From: Phoronis australis
Taxonomy: Eukaryota; Phoronida; Phoronidae
Assembly (NCBI GenBank): GCA_002633005.1
Contig: NMRA01000288.1
Coordinates: forward strand, 262,300-326,299
DNA: 64,000 bases
Reading direction: 5' to 3'
The notes below the pieces were generated by a model. That model saw only the letters and a list, made by a program, of their open reading frames with translations. It was not told the origin of the DNA and made no database searches. Below, one piece after another: positions 11,301 to 26,300 of the stretch (position 1 is the stretch's first letter; every line of letters starts with the position of its first letter). The translations under genes were made by a program, and so were the position numbers.

Positions 11301-14300
11301 TACATTTACCATGTAAATATAAACACCGAACTTTCATTAAAGCTCACCTTCATTGGCTTTGAGTTTCTCCTCCAGGTCAGCGCTCCTCTTGTCCAAGTTG
11401 TCTGCTTCAGTCAGTTGTTTGGTTAGCCGCGTCACCTCATTGTTCAGGCAGTTGTTGTCCTTCCTCATCTTGAACGAGGCGTCTCTCAGTTGCTGCACCT
11501 GTCGCGCATACACGTTGTTCTCAGCCTTGTATTTCTTCACCTTGGTTACAAAAAATGTGTCTTAAATTCTAAGTGAGATTAGAGAACAAAAGTAGCCAAA
11601 AAGTAAATGATGTAATCATATGATTTGACCACTTTACTTGGTTTTAAAATTACGCTGCATACTACGCTTTGTCTACTTTATTTTGTTTTCTCTTGTTACA
11701 GTTTATTATTGTAATCATTAATTTAAATTTACCATTTTCTCCGAGCTATTCATATTATTGCTATTACTATTCTTAGTTTCTGCTATTACTACTCTCATTC
11801 TAACTGTCTCTTTTGAGAATTGTTCGTAGATCTTTCAGAGAATTATGCAGTCAAGAGATAAGAAATATTGTGAAGTTCTTGTTTTGAGCTGAAAAGTGTA
11901 GGTAGACCATCTGTATTAAATATTGAATTGTGAGCAGACTGAGAGCGTCACATTGAAAACGCGTTCACTGTATGTGTAAGTGGCGGGTGGCATATATGTA
12001 CCGGATGAAATACTCGTCACTCTCATTCTAACTCCTCCAGCTGTAACTCATATTGCTCATATTGTAATCAAAATAACGAGGACTGGAAAAAATGCATCAA
12101 AACACTTAAATAATTCTTAGTTCTACTATCACAGTCGTTTTCAAACTCACCTGCTTTTGTTCATCAGCCAGCTGCTGAGATAGCTGTTGGATCGTCTCCT
12201 TTTTCTGAGCATAGTGCACCTTGTACGAGTCCAGTAATGCCTTGGTTTGTTGACACTCTGCCTCCAGAGCTTTTTGAACTCTGTTTAGCTGGATGAAAGA
12301 GACAGTGAAGTCAAGTATTTTTTATTGATAAAGGTCACGTCATGGCAAAACTCATTTTCAAAACGTCCAACAACACTAAATTCATTGAGCTTGAATAATC
12401 GTTATAGGTAACATTTATAATCAAGCTAATAGTACACAGTATCATTCAAGCTTGGACAATATTATTTAAGTCGAACCAGTATTACTCAGACTGTCTACCC
12501 GAATGAAGGTTCAACACAAACCTTGCATAATTTTGCTAGCAATGTGACAGAATTGACACTGTGCACAAGATATTACATGTTCCAACAAGATACATGTATA
12601 TTTTGACCACTAGTCAGTAACAAAAATAATTTGCTTTGAGACAGAATTTGATTAAGAAAGTAAGCTCAAATTTCGTTACTGGTCAGCAAGTTTATTTTAC
12701 CCACTTTTCAAGATCACACAGAGTGCTACCTTGGTTTGACAGAGCCCATAATGAAATTATGCCTAAAGCTTTCTGAGGTGGCTACACATTCTCCAGACAT
12801 CAAAGAAAGCAATGCCATCTGGTGATAAAAGAATACCTCATTTATCTCGCCAATATTCTTCTCCAACTCTTTTTTCTTAGTCTCCAACTCCTCCACCAAA
12901 TGACTGGTAGCCAGATCTGCTTGCGATTTTCCTGGACAGAAAGACAAAGCGCCCATTGAACACCTATGTCCCAACCCAATACATTAAAATGACTGACGAC
13001 AGCTAGTTATTCACATAACATTACAAGAATTTGTTGATGAAAAATCAATCCTTCTGCCACACTGATTCGTAGTCTTACATCCTGCAGCACTTAATGCGCA
13101 CGTTTTGAACTGGGTGTTTATCTGCGTGTCCATTGAAGGACCCTATAAAAATGGCCAAATTTGGCAAACTTCAGAACATCATATCTCAGAAACAGCTGAT
13201 TGGATTCATATGAAATTTTTGGATACAATGCTTTATGCACTATTCTCAAAACCATTTATAGGAACTGTTTTTTTAACAAAGTTCCACTTATGCGTGAGTT
13301 GATAAAATGAAATATTTTAGAAGCGTTTTTGATATCTCACCGTGAACATTTATATCTGTTTGATTGTGTGATTGATACCCTTGTTATGGTATAAATGTAC
13401 CTCAAGTCTCGTTTTTGCTAAATTTTGCTAAAAAGACATGGTCACGTGATCTAATTAATAACAATAATTCTGCAGCCTTTCTACTTTCAGAAAAAATATA
13501 TTTTTACTATGTTAAATTTAACACGCTTTTCTAGATATTTTGTTAATTACAGACTTGTCGATAAGGTCCAGCATAACCTTAACATTAAATGGAATACACA
13601 TCAACGCTACCAGTTTGTAACGGAAAAGAAAAGCTTAACTCCACATTTTCTCCTCTTACTCCGGACCAATGTTTCACAAAGTGGTGCATGTGCCTAATGC
13701 TGGATAGAGGAAGCAGTGTGGCCTGTTGGGTTAAGGGTCTGCCTTCTGTTCACAAGGTCGTGAGCTCAAATCCCATGACTGTACTCCACTGCTAGACCCT
13801 TGAGTCAGATCTCTAGCTTCTCAGTTCAGTCTTAATTTGTGTATATGTGTGCAGGGCCCTCATTCACCAGAGGGGAAAGGTGCCTGTATCTTCTAACAAG
13901 ACAATTTTTGTGATGTTTTTTTACCAAGGGAAATTTTTTGCAGTGTTTTTTTACCGAGAAGAGAATTTTTGTGGTGTTTATTTAGTAAGTAATACTTTCT
14001 GCTCGGCAAAAGCTAAACAAGAATTGGTGCAGCTTGTCTTACATACCTTGAGATGTTATGGCCACAATCTCCTGCTTCAGGTCTCTGCTCTCTTGCTGAC
14101 TAGTGCTGAGAGCCTTGGTCAACTCAGTGAGCTGATTCTCCTTCCTCTCCACAGAGCTCAGCAGCTGCGTCTGCTGTTGATTCAGCGTTGCTAACTGTGA
14201 CTTCAGCTGCTTTACTTCCACCTGTACATCAGCAAGCTCCTTCTCCTGAAATTCAAACATGAACGTAGACAGGCGAACGGAGGGGAACCAATATTTAAAA

Positions 14301-17300
14301 ACCTCAGTTATGATCGATCTCTATCATGACCATAACAGAGTGAAGTGTGTACAGCATGATAAAATCAAAACACTTTCAATGTACTAAGCTTTGAGAAACA
14401 AAAGAACTTACACAGGTTTCTCTCTGTGATTTCTCAGCAGACAGCAGTGCCTCCAATTGACCATTCTTACTTCTGACCTCACTAAGTTCACCAAGTTGCT
14501 GCTCAAGCCTGCAAAGAAATTAAGCTTTAGAACCATCCAGTCCTCTGTACTTGGATAACGTCTAATAGTGCTTTGATGAACATGCTTTCAATAGTATAAG
14601 TTGTATTCAAAGAAGAAAAAATGCCTACATCCATTTCTAATACACTGGCATGTTGCAAATTGCAGCTGCATTATCCTTGTTTGAAGTTGAATTTACTACT
14701 GTGTGTGAAACTCAAATTCAGTTTACTTTTCAATTCATTGTTCTATGCCCAGAAATGCTACCTTTATTTCCCCTATATAAACTCTCCTTTTTATCTCTGG
14801 AAACGGAGCTTGCGAAGCACCTATCATTTTCAGGACATACTTTGAACAATTGAAAGAATGGAAACATCTACAGTTGAAATACATTTCCAAACAAACAGTG
14901 AAGTATTTCGTACCATTTCTGAAAGGAACATGCAAAAGAACTCGCACAAACTCACCTCTTTATTTCCCTACTCTGTGTTTCTGATATCTCCGTCCATCGA
15001 GCATTCCCATCGTTGGCAGCTTGAATTTGATCATCAATGTCACTCTACAAAAGATCAGGCAATTGATATCAGCAAAAAATTAAAGGCATTTCCCACCAAA
15101 CGAACACACAAAACAGAGCAAAAAAGTTTTTGCTTCAGTTCTCTTTTTCAATTTTCATCTCATTTTCCTGTCACATCTCAATGGTGCAAGATATACAGAA
15201 AAGACAAGCACCGATCACAAACAATGTACAAAACAGGGAAAAAAAATGAGACCAATAAGGTAGCAAATACTTAACAAATCAACGAGAAAGGTCTCATTTA
15301 ACAGTGTGTACAATACCAATAAAGAAATCATTCAAGTCCTATGGTATCCATGAACCAGCCTACTTCCAGCCATAATGGTTTCGAGGTGTAAAATGACCAT
15401 TCCATCTTACCACGTCCAGCAATCTATAAGTTTTTGGAAAGCTCACGTCGAGGCCAATTTATGATGCTCAGTAGTCGATTGAAAACCAATTAAACAAATG
15501 AGTAAAAATATCGATGCAAAACTATAACAAAATGAGATCAGCTTACTGTTTGCAAATGAATAGTCATTGCAAGTATTTTTAATACACTCTGAAGGAAGTC
15601 AATGAACTGAGGAATTAGCCCATTCGCACAATAAAGGTTATTACAGATAAATTTGCGCCAACTGACCTTCAGCTTTGCAACAGTGATTTCCAGGTTTGCC
15701 TTGACGACTGCCTCGTTATCTCGGCTGGCTTGTAATTTCGCCTCAAGCTCTTTCATTTCAGCCTTGGCATCATCCAGTTGTCTCCCCTGTTCTGCCGTCT
15801 GCCTCTCCAGCTCAGAAGCCAGGGATGAGACTTGGTCCTGGTTATCTCTCAACTCTGACAAGAGGTTGTCTTTTTCAACACCGAGCACTTCGAACTTTTG
15901 GATTCGCTCAGACAATTCTCCCTTAAGGTAAGTGTATTCCTTTTGGATAGTTTCCAACTGATGAGACAGTTGCGAAATATCTTCTTGGTACGTTTCAAGT
16001 TGCTTGGTTTGTTCAATCAACTGATTCTGAAAAACCCGCGACACTGATTATAGATCATTTTTTACACACAAACAAGAGACATCACAAAGTGGACATGGAA
16101 ACCCTACAAAAAGGAAAATGGAAACAAACCGAATTCGGTGAAAAAATAATCATCGTAAAACATAAGATGAAACAAATCATGTGAATTCCTAAGGAAATTG
16201 GTAAAACAAGCAGACACCATATCAATTAAGAGATTTCACCAAGTAATGAAATGAACATGTCATGAAATACAACTGGACAATAACAGCAATTTGACTGAGG
16301 ATCATCAAAACGCAGTCATGCATCATTATTCATGGTAGCCCTGAGAAATCGACAAACCCATTTTTGGCACCCCATCCCTGAAATCCTGGATTAAGCCCCG
16401 TTCTACAGATTTTTTATGAAAAACTAAGACAATAAAGTTTCTGTTGTCCACAAACATGTCCAAAACTGGTTTGGTTTTACAGTTCGTCACTCAGATGAAT
16501 GATAACACCCATTAACTAGCTATGAAGGAACACTACCAACATCCACAAAATATAGTTTAAGCTAAAATTACTTGTTTGAGGAGCCTGCTTACGACTGCCT
16601 GGTAACCTTGTATATAAGGAACTTGAAATACCTGCATTTCAGTCTTGTCCATCTGACTAGACTGTTTGAACTTCTGTAGTTCAACACACTCTTCTTGACT
16701 CGTCTTCAGAGATTCTTTTGTGCTCGTCAAATCAGCCAGCATTGCCTCCAACTGTTCCCGGACAGCACACACCTCATATTCCTTACTTTCCAACATCCTG
16801 GACTTCTCCAAGACTTCCCCCTCACCCAAATTGAGGCACTGCTTCAACTCTTCAGCTTCCTTCTTCATCACAGCTATCACTTCAGAATGTGAAACAAGCT
16901 CTTCCTCTTTTGATTTCAACGCTTCCGACAAGATCCAAATTTCACCCCCCTTTGAATCAACATCATCCCTAGATGCCAATAGTTCCTCATCTTTCGAATG
17001 GATAACATCAGCCAGTCGTGACAGCTCGTTTTCCTTTGACAGCAGCACCGAATTAATCTCTTTTACAGTGTCTTCTAGAGACACCAAAGAATTGTTCAAG
17101 GCCAGAATCTCCTCATCTTTTGCTTTCAGCGCACCCAACTTCTCCATCAACTCGTTTTCTTTGGACTCAAGTGCACTAACGACTGTTGTCATTTCACCAC
17201 CCTTCGAACTAAGAGCCTCTGACATTGTTGACAGTTCCTCAGTCTTGTGTCTCAGAGAATCGTCCATCTCATTAAGGACGCGGTCCTTTCGGTTCAACTC

Positions 17301-20300
17301 CTCCTTCAAGCTGCACAGTTCAACATCCTTAGCATTACATGTCTCAGTAATGCCTGCCAACTCTTTCTCCTTAACACTAACAGATTCTTTCATAGCCAAA
17401 ACCTCATCATTCTTCGAACTGACAATCTCCTTCATCAAGTCAAGGTTTCCTTTCAAAGTGCCCAGCTCCTCCTCATTAGCATTGATGACTTCATTCAATC
17501 TGTGCACCTCACGTGTCTTAGCTTCCAACAGCTCTGCAGACTGCAGCACTTCCTTCGACAGGCTATCTTTCATTCTGCCTGCATCTTCTTCTTTCGAGTG
17601 TAAGGCATCAACTAACTTATTGTTCTCATCAGACTTGAGTTGAAGTGTATCAGATAACTGAGCCACCACTTCACTCTTCCTCGACACTTCTTCTTTCAAA
17701 GTATCAACTTCAGTTTCGTAACCAGAAACCCTTTCATTCAATGTTACTACTTCTACTTCTCTTTCTTGAAGGGATTGTTTATATTTTTCAAGCTCTGCGC
17801 GCTGTTCGTCAGCGACCTTAGACAACTGTTCCAACTCTGACATCTGGAACTGATGACTTTCCACCAACTGCGCATTCTCATTTTGTCTGCATATCAACTC
17901 AGAATTCAATCTTGACAACTCTTCTCCATACTGCTTCACAGATACGTTTAACTCAAAAAGCTCCGCATCCTTTGCCTTAATGGCGGTAGTCTTCCTGGCC
18001 AGCTCATCTTCACGCGATGTCAGAATCTCTTTCATTTGATACAGATCGTCTTCCTTGGACTTCAGCACATCCTGAATTCTTGCAAGCTCCTCTTCCCTGG
18101 CAGAACACTTGCTGGTCATAGCAGACAACTTGTCTTGACCAACCTTTAAAGCCTCGGTCATCCCAGACATGGCTTGCTGGCTAGACTTGAAGGCCTCATT
18201 CACACCCCAAAGTTCCTCATCTTTTGACTTGACCAACAGCGTCATTTGAGACAGCTCCTCCTCACGTGACTTCAGTGTTGCTGTCATCCGTGACAGTAAC
18301 TCTTGCTTGGACTCAACGTTCATTTTGAGGGCCTGCTCTTTTTCAATCCAAGATGCTTGAAGTGTTGTGAAGTTTTCAACCTCCATTTGAGCTTGTCGTA
18401 GATTGTTTGCCTGGAAGAAAATACTGATTGTCAAAGGCATAAAATAAACAGAACTTAGGAAAACTTTTAATTTTCAAAATGCCCGTGAACACTCTTGCTG
18501 TCTGTCACTTTTTAAGGTCTCCAGCCAATAACAATGCTTGGTTATCACCTATTTCCTTAGTAATTGGTACTATAACGAAACATATGAGGATAACATACAA
18601 AATTATGCTCAGGTTCTTTAAAAGCCCAGTGTAGAGGCAGTTAATTACAAGGTAAAACACACAATACCAAACAGTATGACACTTTATCTCCACACCAACA
18701 AGAGAGCTGTGTGAAAACATTATGAATGGCGAGGGTAAGCTTACCAGTGACTCCTGATGTCTCTTCAGAGACATGTTGTCTTGACGGACCATTTCTAGTT
18801 CTTCCTCGAGTTCTGATGTCAAACGTTGAGTAACAATCGACATACTTTCACCCACAACTGGAGTACCTTTGGAAAAGGAATGGCTTGTTCAAAGAACAGG
18901 AAAAACAATTTCACAGATCAGCTGTGGTGTCAGTCTTACAGCATCTATCAGACATTAGCAGTTGGATTGTCTTTCCAAAAGCAGATGGCGAAATAGACAC
19001 AAGAAAAGCCCGTCTCAACCCATTGAAAATTGAGGAGGCAAACAGAGCTTATACTTTTCGCCTTCACTGATACATCAAAGGAAGTTTTTAAGCCATGTAA
19101 AATCTGGAAACATGTGAAAACATAATGTCCACAAGTCAACATCCAATAAGTATATTATTAATAAAAAAAAATCCTCAACCTTGGGACACAACAAATTCAT
19201 TTCTTAAGGATTACAGGTTGGTTCTGGAACTCTGTGAAAAACAAAACTCCTCGCTCAAGAAGATGGTGTGAATTTATGGTACCAGTAAATTATGGAAATG
19301 CTTTCATGTCGACTAAATCAAAGCTTAGTTTAACTCATCTATGTCCACCAACTAATTTAAAGCTTGCCTTCTGAAAAACATGGCTGGCCAACTAGTGTGG
19401 TTTACCAGTAGGTATATCTACAATACTTTTGGCAAATAAATTAGCCAACTCAGTGAAACCACCAGATTGACCCTGAGTTGCGTTTCGTAGACCCAAGACA
19501 CTGGTGAAACATTTGCAACAAGAAATATTTAGGGCTGTTCCAGCAAAATCTGTATGGGAGGGGGGAAGGCACTTTTATTTCGTACCCACCGCCCATATTT
19601 TTCATTTATTTCTCCAACCCATGACCCATAATTTTTTAATTATTTCTAATAGGTAAAAATATAAAATCCAACACTTGCAAACAAATTGCCTCCAGGAGGA
19701 CCTGTTAAGAACTTAGATGATTGACAGACAAGAACTAGTTTTCTTGTCCAATATTGTCAAAAACTAAAGTAGCCTGTGAGCAATACTTTTGGCAGCCACC
19801 AGGTGTCTCTGTTCACCATGTGTCTATAATTTCCATGAAAATTTTTTCAATTATAAGGATCTATGAATCTCAAACTGTCTCCACGAACTCTTTTATACTT
19901 CTATGTCAAGTGAATATTGGAACTTGTTTATCTTACTCCTCATACTTTTTATTTAAAAATCATCAATTTTCTATGTGTTAACACCAGTTTAGTGTTGCAT
20001 AACTTTTCAATTCAATAGGACTGCAGACAAACAGTTGGCTCAAATCAAGTTGCCCATGACTTGATTAATGGCTTAGTGAACATATTGCACTCTGTTCACT
20101 GGCAATATGGGCTGTGAACATTAACCGGTCAAAAAATACCACCCATTTTAATGCATCACTTCTTACAGGAACAACCACCCATAATTTGAGTTTTTTCTGA
20201 AGACCACCACCCATGAATTTTTATTTCTACTGCCGTCCCCCCCCTCCCACACGGATTTTACTGGAACAGCCCTTACTAACGAAACAGAAAAGGTGACATT

Positions 20301-23300
20301 TATCCCATAATTCAACATCTCAACCTCACCAACCAATCACTTATATTAGTGATTGCCATTTTCCTACAGGACGCTACTAAGCTCCCGAGCATACTCACAA
20401 AACACTCGGTCTTCATTGCCCCTTTTATGGGTGGTCTTACTCATTTGCTAAGTTTTCAAATGTAGAGAATGCAATCCTGGTCTCAGACAACATTGAACTG
20501 TCATAAATTGCTTCTAAACTAACCACTAAACTCTACACATGGAATGCCATCTCCCACACGTGACCTATGACCGCAAAATATTCCAAAAATATGAATTAAA
20601 TTTGTTTGGAAGAAGTTTTTAGTGGTAACAGTCCTGGAATTACTACATTTGTACTAAACACAAATTCCAACCAATAGCTCCATGTTCCATTTCACGAAAC
20701 AACACCAGAGCAAAGAAAAGCAAACAAGTCCTACCTCAGCTGCACATGATTGCTATTTCATGTCTAGAGTTCTAGAGTGCAATGACTAAACTAATCGAGC
20801 TAAGAACAATCTATTAGCCGTACATGGCTAAATGACGTGTTTAATTGTAGACAGAAAGCGGGAAACAACAGTTTTAATCCATGTTCTTTGCAACTGCGCA
20901 AGTCTACCTGTTGGTATGGTAGTCATCAGTTCCGCCTCTTGCTTCAACTCGCGAATCTCTTCCTTGCTTGCCTGAACCATCTCCATCAGCACGGCCATTT
21001 CCTGCTCCTTGGCCTGTAGGCTGGCTCTCAGGGTGGTCTCTTGGTGGCTGGAGACGGCCAGCTGACTCTTGAAAATATCCACCTCTTTCTTTGTGTTGGC
21101 CAGTTCTTTTAACTGCCAAAAAACAGCAGATCAATATAATTAAAGTTACCATTAAAGAGATATTTCCACCTAATTTAGTACCTGAACTGCAAAATAACAA
21201 ACTACTTTACCTTGTGATATACCAAATATGTCATAAAAATGTTTTCACACAATGACAGAATACGAATTTCACCCACAGACAGATTGTCCATTGAAACAGT
21301 GTATCAGTTTACGACACCTCAATGCATGTATTTCTACAGGGCAGAGCAGTACGACCACACAGTGAATACTAAGATCTCCAACGACACAAATTTGGCCCAC
21401 ATACCAGAGACTCCCGATTCAGTCTGGATGTAGACTGGTCGTGTAGGTCTTTCTCCAGTCGTCCTATATAAGCCTTCATGTCGCTGTATTCATCCAGCTT
21501 CTGCTTTAGCCTAGACAGATGGAGACGGGTTACGTAACGTTACGCAACGAATCGGTATGAAATACGAAACGTCAAGAGAGCTAATGGCCGCGATGCACTT
21601 TAACAAGTGAAAATTGTTGGATTATTAAGACATATCGAATGCACTGAAAATCCACTTTTGTGTTGCATGGCCTGTACATCAGTTTTGAGAAAATGACAAT
21701 TAAATATCTTCACCATGGCTATTTATCATGTTTCTGAATTCATTTCACAAATTTTCACAATAACACTGACCAACTTGATGAATTTGCTGTCATTTCATTA
21801 AAAATTTTAAAGAACTTAATACACAAGAGTAATGCAACTCCAGCCTCCAACCTCCTTCATTCAATCCAATAACCAACCAACCAATCAATCTTACAATCAA
21901 TCAATAACAAGACCCAGCCCCCACCTCTAAGCCACACCCTTTCCTACCTTCTGTTGTCCTCTGTCAACTTCTCCAAGTCCACTTTCATCTGCAGTGTGGC
22001 ATCTATTTCGTCCTGAAGCCTTCTTTGTTCCCTCAGCTGACATTCTAACTGGCGGATCTTTAAGTCTTATGGAAAAATTGGGAGAAAAGTATTGCAATAT
22101 GGTAATCAACTGCTTGCGTTGTGTCACCAGTTGTCAATTAAGGCAAAATCTCACCCATTTGAGATACAGTATGGAGGAACTTAAGGTTTTACACATTTCT
22201 TTCATAAAATAAATAATATTGTTCTTAAAAACATTTGGCAATTTTCAAGCTACTTCGTTTTCACATCGTCGCTATATTTGTGTTTTTAACTAATTTGGCC
22301 AAGCAATCACAGAGAAAAGTAATTAGCGTGCAATTTCCACTATAAACTAGTGAAAAAAGATAAATCGCTTGAATATTACTTTTGTACAAAATTGTAGACT
22401 TTATTTTAGCCTCCACTGCTAGAGCCCTCTCGGTATGATGTCAATATCTTTTCAAAGTACCAACCCATCCGCTATTGTTTATTTGTTATACACATTTTAA
22501 TTTGATTGGAAGTAATAAATAATGCAAATAAAAATAATGTCCAAACACCTGACAGCTAATGTAACTGACCTATCACAAGCTCCGCCCCCTTGCATAATGT
22601 CGACTAACAAACAATAAGTTTTACCCGACAACGTGTTGTTTGTCAGGTAAAATGGCGGCTTAGAAACGAAGGTGTGTCAAGAATGATGAGTTCTAAGTAG
22701 TCAGTTAAGCCGTAACTCAAAATCCTGACGATAGGTCAATTTGTCATGATGCTCTCTCCAGCTTCTAAACTGGAACAAAATTCTGTTTCAAATTTGTGTT
22801 CAATGGGATGCAAGCTCGCGTCCCAAGAATGAGTTGCCAAAAATACGTAAGTCTGGAAGTCGCAAATCATCACTGTTGACAAAAGTCCACACATGATGTC
22901 ACCAATCTGATGAAAAAAATATGATACTGAGCAATGCTTCAACTCACCTTTTGATTCTATTGTCTCAGTTTTTAGCAGAACATCCTTCTCTGCCTCTTCC
23001 TTCAGGTGTTGGAGAGATGCGAGTGACGCCTCTAAACTGTGGATACGCTTGTCTTTATTGCGTAACAAAACCTAACATTAGAAATGAACAGATAACATAA
23101 CACACTCGGCAAAACATAGTTTATATGATGCCTATGGAGTTGTTGACAATTATTGCATATTCATCAACAATATGTACACTTCAACATAGAAAATTTGTCT
23201 AGTGTCAAAAATTTTGTCTGAGGTTATGACAACAATAGGGATGAACATACTAGACTGATAAGTGAAAAAATGCAAGGTGTTGGATCCAATTTCTAAGGAA

Positions 23301-26300
23301 ACAAAGGACATCATTTCAGACTAGATGGTTTTCTAATATTGTACTGACTCTGCCATGGCATGCATTGACATTAAACAACAAAGTCTGTTAATCTATAGAG
23401 AGACTGCTATTACGATAAGAAACAAGAGAAAACACTTAGTGAAGAGCAACTAGTTCCCAGTGCACAAGAGCTTGAGTGAACAGGAAGAATATCGGAGGGT
23501 GACACTCCAATAATGTGTGCTACATGACTAACGACTCGATTCAGTAATTGACAGTCATGCTCGACCGTTTTATCGGAAAATAATGTAAACTCAATTAAAC
23601 AAAGCACAGTTTTTTTTTGAGAATACACATAAAATTCCCAACTCATGAGCAAATTTGTATTAACAGTAGTTAAGCTGTGACAACCCATCAGTTATAACTG
23701 CAAAACGTTATTCAGTAAAAGCAACAGGGGAGCACAAGAACAAGACAAAAGTTCTGGATTACTAGTTCACATCTACTGTGTTTGCCTTTTTGCATGGAAC
23801 AAGTGTAAGTTTCATGCGGGTATGTTTTTGTTTTTAATGACCAATTAAAACGGGTGGGTGAATAGCATTGAAACTGAATGCATAAATAGTGATTCATGCG
23901 GGTATGTTTTTGTTTTTAATGACCAATTAAAACGAGTGGGTGAATAGCATTGAAACTGAATGCATAAAAAGTGAGAACAGTTTGGATAATGCAACATCCA
24001 CATGCTGTCAAAAAGGGTTCAGTGCAAGGACATTATTCCAAGCTATCCCAAATCCACAAACAGGCAAAGCTCGAACCAAACACCATTCCTATCAGAGTAA
24101 CTTAAAACAACAGAATCTGCTATAGTTTAAGACCCAGCTGACTACCAATTCATGAATGAGGAAAGCTGATCAAGTCATGCTGAAAGATTGTGACAGAGAA
24201 TGATTGGTGACACCAACAGCATGCCAGATACCTGAGTACTGATTTTCTTGGGGTTTTCCAAAGGTGTACTGGTCTGTAGTCAGAAATACATACAAAGATG
24301 CAATGCGAAAATATTTGAATAGTGACTTGTCACAAACAGAGGCTGGCTGGCTTAGAAAATAACCACCAACAAGAAAAAATACCTTTTAAAATTTAAATTG
24401 CACTACACACAAAAGAAAATTTACTGAGCAACTTACCACAGGGAGTGAACATAAGGTTTGAACAGTGGTCTACCATGATAAGTGCGTGTATTTAGGCCCA
24501 GGTGCCTACATCCGACATGACTCACCTTTTTAAAATGTTTCACTTTAACGCATATATGTGTGTAGAACCTTCACTTGTGCAGGCAACTATCCCTAATACA
24601 TGGGTGTGTCTCCACAAGCTTAATTTGGGCGTTTCCGCATCCATTTCTTATTACATTTCATAGCACTGAACACACGTCAATGTATACTATTTTGTAATAC
24701 ACGATACATAACATTTCAATAATGAGCTCCTCGAATCTACTTGAGGTGATTCGCACATAGGCAGAAGTGTCTAGTTCCAAATCTAAGTGCAGCTTCGTGC
24801 ATGGGTGCATGGGCCAGAACACAGGCATACTATGGTGAATGGAACAGTTTCACAGTATGATACATGGGGGATCAGACAGGAACACACTGCAAGTTGTCAA
24901 GTTTGTAGTCAAACAGAAAACAACAAGAAAATTCTTTGTGACCATCATGTTTGCTACCCGGAGTAACTTCCATTTTATGGCGACAGGTGCACAGTGCAAC
25001 TTTGGGTAAAAAAATAATTTTTGCTTACAGTTCATTTGACCAAAGAAAATAAAATTCCATTATTCATCCTGATGCAGCTTTACTGCATTTCACACTAAGG
25101 CTTGCCTTGGTAACACTGACACAGAACCAAGATTTGAATCAATATGACTAGACACTCACTGACAAACACACACAGAACCGTATTTCAAGGCACTAGTCAC
25201 AAAGAGAGATATGAAGTGGATAACACTTACTTTGTGAGACAACTGCGGCGAGTTCATAAGGTTCATAAAGGGAGAGCGTGGTGAGTTTGAGAAGACCTCC
25301 GTGGCCGGCGAGGCAATCCTCATTGACATACTGGAGGTTGAAGAGTTTTCGTCACGAGCTGAAAAAATTGTGCAACGATAAATTCCAATACTGACATCAC
25401 CACAGAATATGAGGCATATTCTGCAGATTCGATTATAGATGCTCACAAATCTTCTCTAAATCAAAATTTCTATCGTCAGATTAGGAAAAATCAAGTTTAC
25501 AGCAGTCAATCTAGCCTAAGGGTCAAGCCATCATTCACACATAATAGCAGCTATGTCAACATTAGAAACGCTAGCACATCATTTTAAAAATTCGAAAATG
25601 TATTATGGACAGAAACACTACAGTGGAGCACATTTAATGTCACTGGATAATAGAATATCCCAGTTACTGTCATGAAATGTCAAACAAGCGAATCATTTCC
25701 CATGTGAAATGCCATGATTTATCGTCGTATTTCCATCTAGTGTCATTAAATAATCATGATTCTCACCCAATTATTAGCATGAGCACCTTGACATTTCTGC
25801 CTAAAAACTAGCAATAAACCTAATGCATCTTACATTCATTTGTCTTATTAGCTCTCGGCACCGGGGGTAGAAATCAGTTGTACCCTGTTCACCTGTCTTA
25901 CCCTGAGACTCCATGATTAGCTCATAAAAGTGGCTACGATCACCGCAAGTCGAAACCTGCTTAACGGAATATCCAGTATTTTGTCAAAATCTACATCGAA
26001 ACTGAGGGTATGACATTAAGCGAGCTCCGCTGTAGTTTTAATTATTACGATGCTATGCAGCTAATATAGCTATTTTATGACATCATTAGCTCACAGCTAA
26101 GCCTCTGCTTTAAGTTGGTGGACGAATCTTTGGCCGTTGAATGATGGAAGATGGGTTGCAGCATTTCCACAATCTCACTCTGTAGACTCTCCGGCAGTCG
26201 GGAGGCAGCTTGTACAAACGGCTCAGAGTTACGGTCTGGCTGGATGGCTGAGGCCATGAGCATAAGAGCAACCTGGGAAAAGGTGAAATGGTTTTGAAGG

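Noticed and set aside
16720-17643. Long plus-strand open frame opposite the large NuMA exon
   Set aside because: It is Ser/Phe-rich, as expected for the complement of a Glu/Lys/Leu-rich coiled coil; the minus-strand frame has splice sites and homology.
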